From assembly GCA_955651735.1 (NCBI GenBank), contig CATPAM010000491.1:1-15152 (forward strand): DNA of 15,152 bases, written 5' to 3'. The translations under genes and the position numbers were made by a program. This document shows positions 6,860 to 15,037 of this stretch, one piece after another. The notes below the pieces were generated by a model. That model did not search any database. It had not been told where the DNA came from and saw nothing but the letters and a program-made list of their open reading frames with translations. The stretch is from Candidatus Acidiferrales bacterium (GTDB lineage Bacteria > Acidobacteriota > Terriglobia > Acidiferrales > UBA7541). The stretch's first letter is position 1. Each line of letters opens with the position of its first letter.

Positions 6860-7993
6860 ATGGCAAAGACTCATCAACGCGATTATTACGAAGTGTTAGG
6901 CGTCACACGCTCGGCCTCGGTCGATGAAATCAAGGCTGCCTACCGCAAGTGCGCGCTCAAGTGGCACCCGGACCGCCATCCGGAAGACAAAGCCGAAGCC
7001 GAGGCGAAGTTCCGCGAAAGCACCGAAGCCTACAGCGTGCTCAGCGATTCCCAAAAGCGCCAGATCTACGACACCTACGGCCATTCCGGGCTTTCCGGCG
7101 TCGGCGGTGGTGTGGACTTCAGCGGCACCATCTTCCAGGACTTCCACGACATTTTCGGCGACTTCTTCGGCTTCGAGGATCTGTTCTCCGGCGGACGCCG
7201 CAGCCGCCGCTCGCAGCGCGGCTCCGATCTGCGCTACGACATGACGCTGACCTTTGAGGAGGCCGCTGCTGGCGTCAACACCAAGGTCAAGATCCCACGC
7301 CAGGAATTTTGCAGCGCATGCAATGGCACCGGCGCAAAAGCCGGAACCGGCGTCGTCGCTTGCCAGACGTGCGGCGGCCGCGGCCAGCTCGCCTACCAGC
7401 AGGGATTCTTCACCATCACCCGCACCTGCCCCGCCTGCCAGGGCGCCGGCCAAATCATCAAGGAGCGCTGCACGGAGTGCCGCGGTCAAGGGCGCGTCGA
7501 GAAGGAACGAACCATCGAGCTGCGCATTCCCCCCGGCGTGGACACCGGCACGCGTCTGCGCGTGCAAGGCGAAGGCGAACCGGGGCCGAACGGTGGGCCC
7601 ACCGGCGATTTGTACGTCGTACTCGAGGTCAAGGAGCATCCATTCTTCGAGCGTCGTGGCGCTGATTTGTACTGCACCATTCCCATCAGCATCGCGCAAG
7701 CCGCACTCGGCGCGGAACTGCAAGTGCCCGGCTTGGGCGCCGACGAAAAGCTGAAAATCCCCGAAGGCACGGAAAGCGGCGCCGTGTTTCGCGTACGCGG
7801 CAAAGGTTTGGCGGACCCGCACGGCGGCGGCAAAGGCGATTTGTACTATCACGTGCGCGTGCTGACGCCCACTAAGCTCACGCGCGAACAGCGCAGGCTC
7901 ATCGAGCAGCTCGGTGCATCGCTAAAGGTCGAGAACAAGCCGGCCGAGCGCGGCTCCTCGCTCTTCGACAAAGTCAAAGACATCTTCGGCTAA
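6860..7993 (+). CDS. dnaJ: Chaperone protein DnaJ (type I Hsp40)
   Basis: A 377-residue class I DnaJ, which delivers unfolded clients to DnaK and stimulates its ATPase. Domain order is complete. The J domain (residues ~6-72) has the essential HPD at H36-P37-D38. A Gly/Phe-rich linker includes [14 protein letters not shown]. The zinc-binding domain (residues ~151-212) has four CxxCxGxG repeats starting [24 protein letters not shown] and CTECRGQG. Two beta-barrel client-binding domains follow, and a dimerisation tail. ATG 6860 follows ACAGGAAA. It sits 159 bases after grpE. That gap is AT-rich near dnaJ and I see no convincing promoter in it, so readthrough from hrcA is likely. dnaK is not in this window. 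Confidence 0.96.
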   Translation: MAKTHQRDYYEVLGVTRSASVDEIKAAYRKCALKWHPDRHPEDKAEAEAKFRESTEAYSVLSDSQKRQIYDTYGHSGLSGVGGGVDFSGTIFQDFHDIFGDFFGFEDLFSGGRRSRRSQRGSDLRYDMTLTFEEAAAGVNTKVKIPRQEFCSACNGTGAKAGTGVVACQTCGGRGQLAYQQGFFTITRTCPACQGAGQIIKERCTECRGQGRVEKERTIELRIPPGVDTGTRLRVQGEGEPGPNGGPTGDLYVVLEVKEHPFFERRGADLYCTIPISIAQAALGAELQVPGLGADEKLKIPEGTESGAVFRVRGKGLADPHGGGKGDLYYHVRVLTPTKLTREQRRLIEQLGASLKVENKPAERGSSLFDKVKDIFG

Positions 7994-8027
7994 GCGGCTA
8001 GCCCGGTGCTCGGTTTGATCCCTGTAG

Positions 8028-8057
8028 CTCAGGCCTGCTCTGAGGCCTGAGGCTTTT
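8028..8057 (+). terminator. Rho-independent terminator after dnaJ
   Basis: CTCAGGCCT (8028-8036) and AGGCCTGAG (8043-8051) form a perfect nine-base-pair stem around a six-base loop, extended by AGC/GCT with one bulged base. TTTT follows at 8054-8057. The T-run is short but the stem is very strong. It separates the heat-shock cluster from rsmE. A competing hairpin shares its right arm. Confidence 0.7.
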
Positions 8058-8063
8058 CCTCAG
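8047..8063 (+). promoter_or_regulatory. Alternative hairpin overlapping the dnaJ terminator
   Basis: CTGAGG (8047-8052) pairs perfectly with CCTCAG (8058-8063) around CTTTT. It uses the right arm of the 8028-8051 stem, so the two structures exclude each other and this one would sequester the terminator's T-run. That arrangement is what an attenuator or antiterminator looks like, but chance overlap cannot be ruled out. Confidence 0.35.
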
Positions 8064-8086
8064 CACGTGCACGGTCACTCTTGCGC

Positions 8087-8092
8087 TAGAAT
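8087..8092 (+). promoter_or_regulatory. Possible -10 box for a leaderless rsmE transcript
   Basis: TAGAAT (8087-8092, five of six to consensus) ends seven bases before the GTG start at 8100, placing the predicted transcription start at or next to the start codon. No -35 hexamer is visible at 16-18 bases, and no Shine-Dalgarno lies ahead of the gene, which fits leaderless translation. Confidence 0.35.
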
Positions 8093-8099
8093 CTCCCCC

Positions 8100-8819
8100 G
8101 TGCGGCGACGCTTTTTCGTTGAACAATTCAGCGACAACACCGCGGTGATCGAAGGCGACGCTGCACATCACCTCAGCCGCGTCCTGCGCGCGCAGCAAGG
8201 ACAACTGTACGAGCTGAGCGATGGCCAACGCGTCAAGCTGGGGCGCATCGAAAAGGTCTCGCGCGACCGCGTTGAGTTCACGCTGCTCGAAGAAATCCCC
8301 GCGCATCCGCCAACCAACGATGTAACGCTGCTCCTCTCCGTCGTGAAATTCGATGCCTTCGAGTGGGCCATCGAAAAAGCCACCGAACTCGGCGTGAGCA
8401 CCATCGTGCCGCTATCCGCCGCGCGCAGTGAGAAAGCATTGCTCGCCGCGGCAGGGAAGCGCGCCGAGCGTTGGAACAAGATCCTAGCCGAAGCCTCGCA
8501 GCAATCGCGCCGCGTGCGCGTACCGGTGCTGCGAGAACTGTCGCAGCCTGCGCAAGCCTTCACCTCCTACGCCAGCCCCGTAAAGATCATGCTGTCCGAA
8601 CGGCCTGACGCTCGGCCCCTTCGCCAAATCCTCCAGGCCGAACCACCGCGCCGGCAGGCCGCCCTCGCCATCGGCCCCGAGGGCGGCTGGACCGACGCCG
8701 AGTTCGCCTCCGCGCACGCCTCCGGTTTCCGCGAAGCCTCGCTCGGCAAGCTCATTCTGCGCACTGAAACAGCCGTCGCCGCCGCCCTCGCCTGTATCAA
8801 CTACGCCCTCGCCGATTGA
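8100..8819 (+). CDS. rsmE: 16S rRNA (uracil1498-N3)-methyltransferase RsmE
   Basis: A 239-residue RsmE, which methylates U1498 of 16S rRNA in the 30S subunit using S-adenosylmethionine. It opens with MRRRFFVEQF and the PUA-like RNA-binding region (GDAAHHLSRVLRAQQGQ). The SPOUT-type knotted methyltransferase domain follows, with VKFDAFEWAIEKATELGV, the RSEKA segment, ASQQSRR, and the SAM-binding knot AIGPEGGWTDAEF (GPEGG at 192-196) with GKLILRTETA near the end. The start is GTG 8100. An in-frame GTG at 8067 would add eleven residues unlike the family and lies at the terminator hairpins. No Shine-Dalgarno is visible. Confidence 0.94.
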   Translation: MRRRFFVEQFSDNTAVIEGDAAHHLSRVLRAQQGQLYELSDGQRVKLGRIEKVSRDRVEFTLLEEIPAHPPTNDVTLLLSVVKFDAFEWAIEKATELGVSTIVPLSAARSEKALLAAAGKRAERWNKILAEASQQSRRVRVPVLRELSQPAQAFTSYASPVKIMLSERPDARPLRQILQAEPPRRQAALAIGPEGGWTDAEFASAHASGFREASLGKLILRTETAVAAALACINYALAD

Positions 8820-8821
8820 GT

Positions 8822-8839
8822 TGGGCGGGCGAGCGCCCA
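8822..8839 (+). repeat. Hairpin after rsmE
   Basis: TGGGCG (8822-8827) pairs with CGCCCA (8834-8839) around a six-base loop, three bases after the rsmE stop codon. No T-run follows, so it is at most a weak or Rho-assisted terminator or an mRNA-end stabiliser. Confidence 0.45.
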
Positions 8840-8854
8840 GAAACGTCTGCGTTT

Positions 8855-8929
8855 AGGGCAACACCCCGCCTCGCCTCAGAATCCAATCAACAAGGCCCCA
8901 CATCCGCTGGTGTAACACAGGGCAACACC
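8855..8929 (+). repeat. Two direct copies of AGGGCAACACC
   Basis: The 11-base string AGGGCAACACC occurs at 8855-8865 and again at 8919-8929 in the rsmE-lepB gap. The copies are 64 bases apart, start to start. It may be a chance duplication or a pair of protein-binding sites ahead of the lepB promoter; nothing else supports a function. Confidence 0.35.
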
Positions 8930-8965
8930 GCCGGAAACCAAACCTAGCGCGGCGCATAAACCCCG

Positions 8966-8974
8966 TGCTATAAA
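8966..8974 (+). promoter_or_regulatory. Extended -10 promoter candidate for lepB
   Basis: TGCTATAAA is an extended -10 element (TG, one base, TATAAA at 8969-8974), a type that can act without a good -35. None is seen at the expected distance. The predicted start near 8981 leaves a leader of about ten bases before the lepB ATG at 8991. Confidence 0.42.
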
Positions 8975-8990
8975 TACATGGCAGCTAAAA

Positions 8991-9644
8991 ATGGACAGCG
9001 CGGAAGAGAAACTACCTCCGACTTCAGCGATTCCGGACGCCCCAGACCCGGCTTCGCCCGCTAGCAAGACCTCGCCCGCGGGGTCGCTCACCGCACATTC
9101 CTTGCGCAACGAAATTCGTGTTTGGACGCGTGACCTGCTGATCGCCATCGGACTGGCGCTGGTCATCATCGTGTTCCTCTACCAGCCCGTAAAGGTCGAA
9201 GGCACCAGCATGGCGCCGCTGCTTTCCGATCAGGAGCGCATCTTCATCAACAAATTCGTCTATCGCTTCGAGCCCATCGAGCGTGGCGACGTGGTTGTCT
9301 TCTGGTATCCACTGGACCGCACAAAGTCTTTTATCAAGCGCGTCGTCGGATTGCCCGGCGAGGTGGTCGAGATTCGCCAGGGAATCGTGTATGTTGGTAG
9401 CGCGCCGCTTGCCGAACCCTACGTGCCGCCGCAATATGAGGACCTGAGCGATTTCGGTCCCGTACGCGTGGCGCGCGACAGTTATTTTGTGATGGGCGAT
9501 CACCGCATCAGTTCCAACGACTCGCGCGTGTTTGGCGCGGTGCCCAGCCGCTTCATCTACGGCCGAGCCGTGTTTGCTTATTGGCCGGTGGACCATTTCG
9601 GTTCGCTTTCCGCCACTTCGACCACGGAAGCGAAGACGAAATGA
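8991..9644 (+). CDS. lepB: Signal peptidase I
   Basis: A 217-residue type I signal peptidase, which cuts signal peptides from exported proteins at the outer face of the inner membrane. A Pro/Ala/Ser-rich cytoplasmic N-terminus (1-45) leads into a single membrane segment at about 48-64 (LLIAIGLALVIIVFLY). Then come box B with nucleophile S73 (GTSMAPLL), box D with general-base K116 (FIKRVVGLPGE) and box E (VMGDHRISSNDSR). The Ser-Lys dyad is intact. One membrane segment and this length fit the shorter form common outside the enterobacteria. No clear Shine-Dalgarno precedes ATG 8991; another ATG at 8978 is in the wrong frame. carA begins 36 bases after its stop and may be cotranscribed. Confidence 0.95.
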   Translation: MDSAEEKLPPTSAIPDAPDPASPASKTSPAGSLTAHSLRNEIRVWTRDLLIAIGLALVIIVFLYQPVKVEGTSMAPLLSDQERIFINKFVYRFEPIERGDVVVFWYPLDRTKSFIKRVVGLPGEVVEIRQGIVYVGSAPLAEPYVPPQYEDLSDFGPVRVARDSYFVMGDHRISSNDSRVFGAVPSRFIYGRAVFAYWPVDHFGSLSATSTTEAKTK

Positions 9645-9669
9645 AAATGCAATTTTTCAGTATGGACAC

Positions 9670-9676
9670 GGGAGGA
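9670..9676 (+). promoter_or_regulatory. Ribosome binding site that fixes the CTG start of carA
   Basis: GGGAGGA lies four bases before CTG 9681. The only nearby ATG (9662) is upstream of this site and out of frame, so this site supports initiation at CTG 9681. Confidence 0.6.
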
Positions 9677-9680
9677 CACA

Positions 9681-10865
9681 CTGACGGAAGTTCCGCACCG
9701 ACCCGCGATTCTCGCGCTGGAAGACGGGCGCGTTTTTAACGGCCGCGCGGCCGGCGCGATCACGCGCCGCGGCGGCGAAGTCGTTTTCAACACCAGCCTC
9801 ACCGGATATCAGGAAGTATTCACCGACCCCAGTTACGCCGGGCAGATTGTGTGCCTCACGCATACGCACATCGGAAATGTGGGCGCCAACCTCGAGGATG
9901 AAGAGGCGAAAAAGCCCTACATCGAATCCTTAATAGTGCGCGAATTCTCGCAGGTAAGCTCGAACTGGCGTTCGGCGGAAACCGCGCAGCTTTATCTGAA
10001 TCGTCACAAAATTCCCGCCATCTGGGATATCGATACGCGCGCTCTGGTACGGCACATTCGCAAAGTCGGCGCCTTGCGCGGCGTCGTCGCCACCGACAAC
10101 ACGCCCGCGGATCAGTTGATTCACGAAGCGAAGCAACTGCCGAGCATGGCTGGGCAGGAGCTGGCCAGCCGCGTGAGCTGCGCCAAAACGTACATGTGGA
10201 ACACCGGCTCGATTGATTTGGCCACTTCGCCCTGGGCCGAGCAGATGGGCGAAGCCGACGCCGGCGGCGAAGCGCGCACGTTTCGCGTCATCGCGTACGA
10301 TTTCGGCATCAAGCAAAATATTCTGCGCTTGCTGGTGGATCACCACTGCGAGGTTGCCGTAGTGCCCGCGCAAACCACGGCGGAAGAAGTTCTCGGCATG
10401 GGCGCCGATGGCGTCTTTCTTTCGAATGGCCCAGGCGACCCTGAGCCAATCGATTACGCCGTGGAAAATATTCGCAAGCTCATCGGGCGCATACCGGTAT
10501 TCGGCATTTGCCTCGGCCACCAGTTATGCGGCCTGGCGTTAGGAGGAAAAACCTTCAAGCTGAAATTCGGCCACCACGGCTCAAATCACCCGGTAAAGAA
10601 TTTGCTCACTGAACAAGTGGAGATCACCGCGCAGAACCACGGCTTCTGCGTAGATCCCGAGTCACTCCCCTCCAGCGACGTGGAAATCACGCACGTAAAT
10701 TTAAACGATCACACCAACGAAGGCATGCGCCACAAATCCGAGCCGCTCTTCAGCGTGCAATATCATCCGGAGGCCAGCCCCGGCCCCCACGACTCGCATT
10801 ATTTGTTCACCCAGTTCACCGATTTAATGCAGGAATTTCAGAAGCCGGGAAGCTCCCGGAAGTGA
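9681..10865 (+). CDS. carA: Carbamoyl-phosphate synthase small (glutaminase) subunit, apparent CTG start
   Basis: A 394-residue CarA, which hydrolyses glutamine and channels ammonia to CarB for carbamoyl phosphate, a precursor of pyrimidines and arginine. The N-terminal domain (AILALEDGRVF, then GEVVFNTSLTGYQE, TDPSYAGQIV, THIGNVG) and the C-terminal class I glutaminase domain are complete: C277 nucleophile in FGICLGHQ, H362 and E364 in QYHPEAS. The frame is open back to the lepB stop but has no ATG, GTG or TTG before GTG 9849, which would lose 56 conserved residues. CTG 9681 sits four bases after GGGAGGA (9670-9676), an excellent ribosome site, and gives an N-terminus matching family length. 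carB follows after six bases. Confidence 0.92.
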   Translation: MTEVPHRPAILALEDGRVFNGRAAGAITRRGGEVVFNTSLTGYQEVFTDPSYAGQIVCLTHTHIGNVGANLEDEEAKKPYIESLIVREFSQVSSNWRSAETAQLYLNRHKIPAIWDIDTRALVRHIRKVGALRGVVATDNTPADQLIHEAKQLPSMAGQELASRVSCAKTYMWNTGSIDLATSPWAEQMGEADAGGEARTFRVIAYDFGIKQNILRLLVDHHCEVAVVPAQTTAEEVLGMGADGVFLSNGPGDPEPIDYAVENIRKLIGRIPVFGICLGHQLCGLALGGKTFKLKFGHHGSNHPVKNLLTEQVEITAQNHGFCVDPESLPSSDVEITHVNLNDHTNEGMRHKSEPLFSVQYHPEASPGPHDSHYLFTQFTDLMQEFQKPGSSRK

Positions 10866-10871
10866 CGGTCC

Positions 10872-13800
10872 ATGCCGAAGCGTAAAGACATCAAGAAGAT
10901 TCTGATTATCGGCTCCGGGCCGATCGTGATCGGGCAGGCTTGCGAGTTCGACTATTCCGGGGCGCAGGCGTGCAAGGCTCTGCGTGCGGAGGGCTACAAA
11001 GTCATCCTGGTCAACTCCAATCCGGCGACGATCATGACCGATCCGGAGCTGGCCAACCGCACCTACATCGAACCGCTGACCAAGGAATATCTCGAGGAAA
11101 TCATTGCGAAGGAAAAGCCGGATGCGCTGCTGCCGACCGTTGGCGGACAGACGGCGCTGAACCTTGCCGTGGAGCTCAGTGAAGGAGGGATTCTCGAAAA
11201 ATACAAAGTGGAAATGATTGGTGCGTCGCTGCGCGCGATTAAAGTGGCGGAAGACCGCCTGTGGTTCAAGGACGCATGCCGCAAGATCGGGCTGGAAGTT
11301 CCGGCCTCGGCGCTGGTGAACAACGCGCAGGATGCGCTGCGCCTTTGTGTGAGCAACTCGGATTCCCATTGGTGATCCGGCCGTCGTTCACCCTCGGCGG
11401 GACTGGCGGCTCGATTGCGTACAACCGTGAAGAGTTTGCCGAGGCCATCGCGCACGCGCTGGACATGAGCCCGGTGCATGAGGCGCTGGTCGAGGAGTCG
11501 GTGCTCGGCTGGAAGGAATATGAGCTCGAAGTGATGCGCGATTTTCGCGACAACTTCGTGGTCATCTGCCCGATTGAAAATTTCGACCCCATGGGCGTTC
11601 ACACCGGCGATTCCATCACCGTGGCGCCCGCGCAGACGCTGACCGACAAGGAATATCAGCGTATGCGCGACGCTGCGGCCGCGATTATTCGTGAGGTCGG
11701 CGTCGAGACCGGCGGCTCGAACGTGCAGTTCGCGGTCAATCCGGAAAATGGCCGCATGGTGGTGATCGAGATGAACCCGCGCGTCTCGCGCAGCTCCGCG
11801 CTGGCCAGCAAAGCCACGGGCTTCCCGATTGCCAAGATTGCGGCGCGACTTGCCGTCGGCATGGCGCTGGATGAAATTCCCAATGACATCACCAAAAAAA
11901 CTCCGGCTTGCTTCGAGCCCACGATTGACTACGTAGTGGTGAAAATTCCCAAGTGGCAGTTCGAGAAATTTCCAGGTGCGGACACCACGCTCGGCACGCA
12001 GATGAAGTCGGTCGGCGAAGTGATGGCCATTGGGCGCACGTTCAAGGAAGCGCTGCAGAAGGGGATTCGCTCGCTCGAACCGCATACTCCGTGGCGTGCG
12101 CCTGCAGAAACGCCGGATTCGCTGCTTCGTGAGAAATTATCCACGCCGAGGCCGGATCGCATCCATTGGCTGCTGACCGCGGTGGAGCGCGGATTGCACG
12201 CGGAAGAGATTTGCGAGCTGACGAAAATCGATCCGTGGTTTATTCACCAGATCGAAGAGTTGAACGCCGTGAACCGGCGCGCGGCCGGCGTCACCGTGGA
12301 AACGGCATCGCGTGAATTGCTGCGCGAAGTCAAGCGCCACGGAACCAGCGACGAGTATCTGGCGCAGATTTGGAAGACGACGCCTGCAGCGGTGCGTTTG
12401 CAGCGGGCACGCTATGGAGTTGCGCCGGTATTCAAGCGCGTGGACACGTGCGCCGCGGAATTTGAGTCCTTCACGCCTTATATGTACTCGACGTATGAAG
12501 ATGAGGACGAATCCGACGTGCAGTCGCGGCCGAAAATCATGATTCTGGGTAGCGGGCCGAACCGCATTGGGCAGGGAATCGAGTTCGACTATTGCTGCTG
12601 CCACGCTGCGTTTGCGCTGCGCGAAGACGGCTACGAAACGATCATGGTGAATTGCAATCCGGAGACGGTGTCGACCGATTACGACACTTCGGATCGCCTG
12701 TACTTCGAGCCGCTCACACTCGAAGACGTGCTGGCGATTGTCGAACGTGAGAAGCCGCAAGGGGTTATCGTGCAGTTCGGCGGGCAGACACCGCTGAACC
12801 TCGCGTTGGAGTTGAAACGCAATGGCGTGCCGATTATCGGCACCACGCCGGAATCGATCGATCTAGCCGAAGACCGCCGCCGCTTCGGCCGCCTGCTCGA
12901 GGAATTAAAAATTCCGCAGCCGCGCAACGGCACTGCGCTCATTCCGGAAGAAGCGGCGCGCGTGGCCGGTGAAATTGGTTTGCCTGTGCTGGTGCGGCCG
13001 AGCTATGTATTGGGCGGGCGCGCGATGGTCATCGCGTATGACGTCAACACCGTGCAGGAATATGTGGCGCAAGCGGCGATGATGGGACCGGCGCGTCCCG
13101 TGCTGATCGATCAGTTTCTGGAAGAAGCGACGGAAGTGGACGTCGATGCGCTTGCGGATGGCATCGATGTAGTCATCGGCGGCATCATGGAGCACATCGA
13201 AGAAGCCGGCGTGCATTCCGGCGATTCCTCGTGCGTGTTGCCGCCGGTGAGCTTGACGCCGGCGATGCTCGAATCGATTCGCGAATACACCAAGCGCCTG
13301 GCACTGGCGCTGAAAGTGGTCGGGCTGATGAACGTGCAGTATGCGATTCAGCGCGACACGGTCTACGTGCGGGAAGTGAATCCGAGTGCTTCGCGCACCG
13401 TGCCGTTTGTAAGCAAGGCGACGGGTGTGCCGCTGGCAAAAGTGGCGGCTCGATTGATGGCCGGTAAAAAACTGGCGGACATGAATTTGCCGCTGGTCCG
13501 CCACAACGGCGTCTCCGAAATTGCCGTGCATGAGTTTTATTCGGTGAAATCGCCGGTGTTTCCGTTCAACAAGTTCCGCGGTGTAGATACGATTCTGGGA
13601 CCGGAGATGCGTTCAACCGGCGAAGTAATGGGTATCTCCAGTTCCTACGGGCAAGCATTCGCGAAGGCGCAACTTGCGGCGGGGCAGCGCTTGCCGCGCA
13701 CGGGAACCGTCTTCCTCAGCGTAAATGACCGCGACAAGCGGCATGTTGGAGCGCTGGGGAAGGATTTGCAGACCCTCGGTTTTCGCTTGCTGGCCACGCG

Positions 13801-14137
13801 AGGAACTAGCGCCGCACTGGGAGCTGCGGGCGTTGAGAATGAGGCAGTGTTCAAGGTTAACGAAGGACGCCCGAACATCGTGGACCTGGTGAAGACCGGT
13901 AAAATCGATCTTGTGATTAACACCCCGCTGGGCCGCGAGTCGTTCTACGACGAGAAGTCGATTCGCCGCGCGGCGATTCGCTACAATATTCCCTGCATCA
14001 CCACGCTGGCGGCGGCGCACGCGGCGGCGCGCGGGATTCGCGCGCTGGTGGAGCAGAGCACGGAAGTGGCGGCGCTGCAGGATTTGCACAAGCGCAAAGT
14101 GGCGGCTACCGGCGGGCCACCGGCAGCAGGAGATTGA
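10872..14137 (+). CDS. carB: Carbamoyl-phosphate synthase large subunit, interrupted by a frameshift near 11345
   Basis: CarB makes carbamoyl phosphate from bicarbonate, ammonia and two ATP. Both ATP-grasp halves are present: an N-terminal carboxyphosphate half ([19 protein letters not shown], then [44 protein letters not shown]), and a second half from about 12535 ([61 protein letters not shown]). The C-terminal regulatory domain (about 13700-14100) also looks intact. The frame changes once. Frame one stops at 11373-11375 after the codons for DALRLC, and the correct continuation [13 protein letters not shown] is in another frame. Removing one GT from GTGTG at about 11344-11348 restores [12 protein letters not shown], the exact spacing of E. 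coli CarB as I recall it. With that correction it is about 1088 residues. If real, the enzyme is lost; more likely a sequence error. Confidence 0.9.
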
Positions 14138-14140
14138 GCG

Positions 14141-15037
14141 ATGGATTTCAGCGGAGTTTTTGCGGCACTGACCACACCGTTCGCGGCGGATGATTCCGTC
14201 GCGATTGCGGACTTGAAGCAAAACATTAAGCGCTACAACGCGACCGGTTTGGCGGGTTACGCCGTGCAAGGGTCGACGGGCGAATCGGTGCTGCTGTCGC
14301 GCGCTGAGTGGGACAGCGTGCTGGTGGCTGCGAAAGAAGCCGCCAGCCCGCAGAAGCGTCTGCTTGCAGGAACCGGAGAGGAGTCCACAGCGGAAACGAT
14401 TTCGCGCAGCAAACGGGCTGCGGAGCTGGGTTATCACGCCGCGCTGGTGAAGACACCGTATTACTACAAGCCGGTTTACAAGCCGGAAGTTTTCATCGCG
14501 CACTACCGGCGCGTGGCGGACGCTTCGCCGATTCCGGTGCTCCTGTATTCCGTGCCGCAATTCACAGGCATTTCGCTGGAAGCGCCGGAAGTAGCGGTGC
14601 TCGCCGAGCATCCCAACATCATTGGGATCAAGGAAAGCTCCGGACACGTGCAACGCGTCGGCGAAATGGTTGCCGCGACGCCGGCTTCGTTTCAGGTGCT
14701 GACCGGGGGTGCGGGCGTGCTCCTGCCGTCCCTGACCGTTGGCGCGAAGGGCGCGATTCTGGCGCTGGCGAGCGCCCTGCCGGAAAAGTGCGCGGAACTT
14801 TATGAAGTCACGCGCCGCGGGCAGCTGGAAGGAGCACGGGAGCTCCAGAAAAATTTGCTGCGCGCGTCCAAGCTGATCGTTTCTGAGCTCGGAATTCCCG
14901 GCGTCAAGTTTGTGATGGACCAGCGCGGATATCGCGGGGGCGTGACGCGGTCGCCGCTGCTGCCGTTGTCGGACGCCGCCAAGGTCCGCGTCTTGGAATT
15001 CCTCGCCACCTTTGAGCCCGTAGCTGCGCGGGCGTAG
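14141..15037 (+). CDS. Dihydrodipicolinate synthase-family aldolase (4-hydroxy-2-oxoglutarate aldolase-like)
   Basis: A 298-residue class I Schiff-base aldolase of the DapA/NanA superfamily, a TIM barrel. Visible residues are the substrate-carboxylate loop GSTGE (around T46), catalytic Y136 (LLYSVP) and the Schiff-base lysine K164 (IGIKESSG). Motifs VQGSTGE, TPYYYKP, LLYSVP and HPNIIGIKESSG, with the IPGVKFVMDQRGYRGG tail, resemble the 4-hydroxy-2-oxoglutarate aldolase (HOGA) branch more than canonical DapA. I therefore leave the symbol blank; a pyruvate-forming or pyruvate-condensing reaction is likely. ATG 14141 lies three bases after the carB stop, with AGGAG inside the end of carB, so translation is probably coupled. 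The link to carAB is unexplained; DapA for lysine synthesis remains possible. Confidence 0.88.
   Translation: MDFSGVFAALTTPFAADDSVAIADLKQNIKRYNATGLAGYAVQGSTGESVLLSRAEWDSVLVAAKEAASPQKRLLAGTGEESTAETISRSKRAAELGYHAALVKTPYYYKPVYKPEVFIAHYRRVADASPIPVLLYSVPQFTGISLEAPEVAVLAEHPNIIGIKESSGHVQRVGEMVAATPASFQVLTGGAGVLLPSLTVGAKGAILALASALPEKCAELYEVTRRGQLEGARELQKNLLRASKLIVSELGIPGVKFVMDQRGYRGGVTRSPLLPLSDAAKVRVLEFLATFEPVAARA

Noticed and set aside
6896..7852. Long minus-strand open frame of 318 residues opposite dnaJ
   Set aside because: Low-complexity Ala/Gly/Leu composition, fully overlapped by an unmistakable dnaJ.
11261..14137. A separate second gene for the large part of carB
   Set aside because: Its first ~30 residues are out-of-frame carB sequence and it lacks a sensible start; it is the downstream piece of one frameshifted carB.
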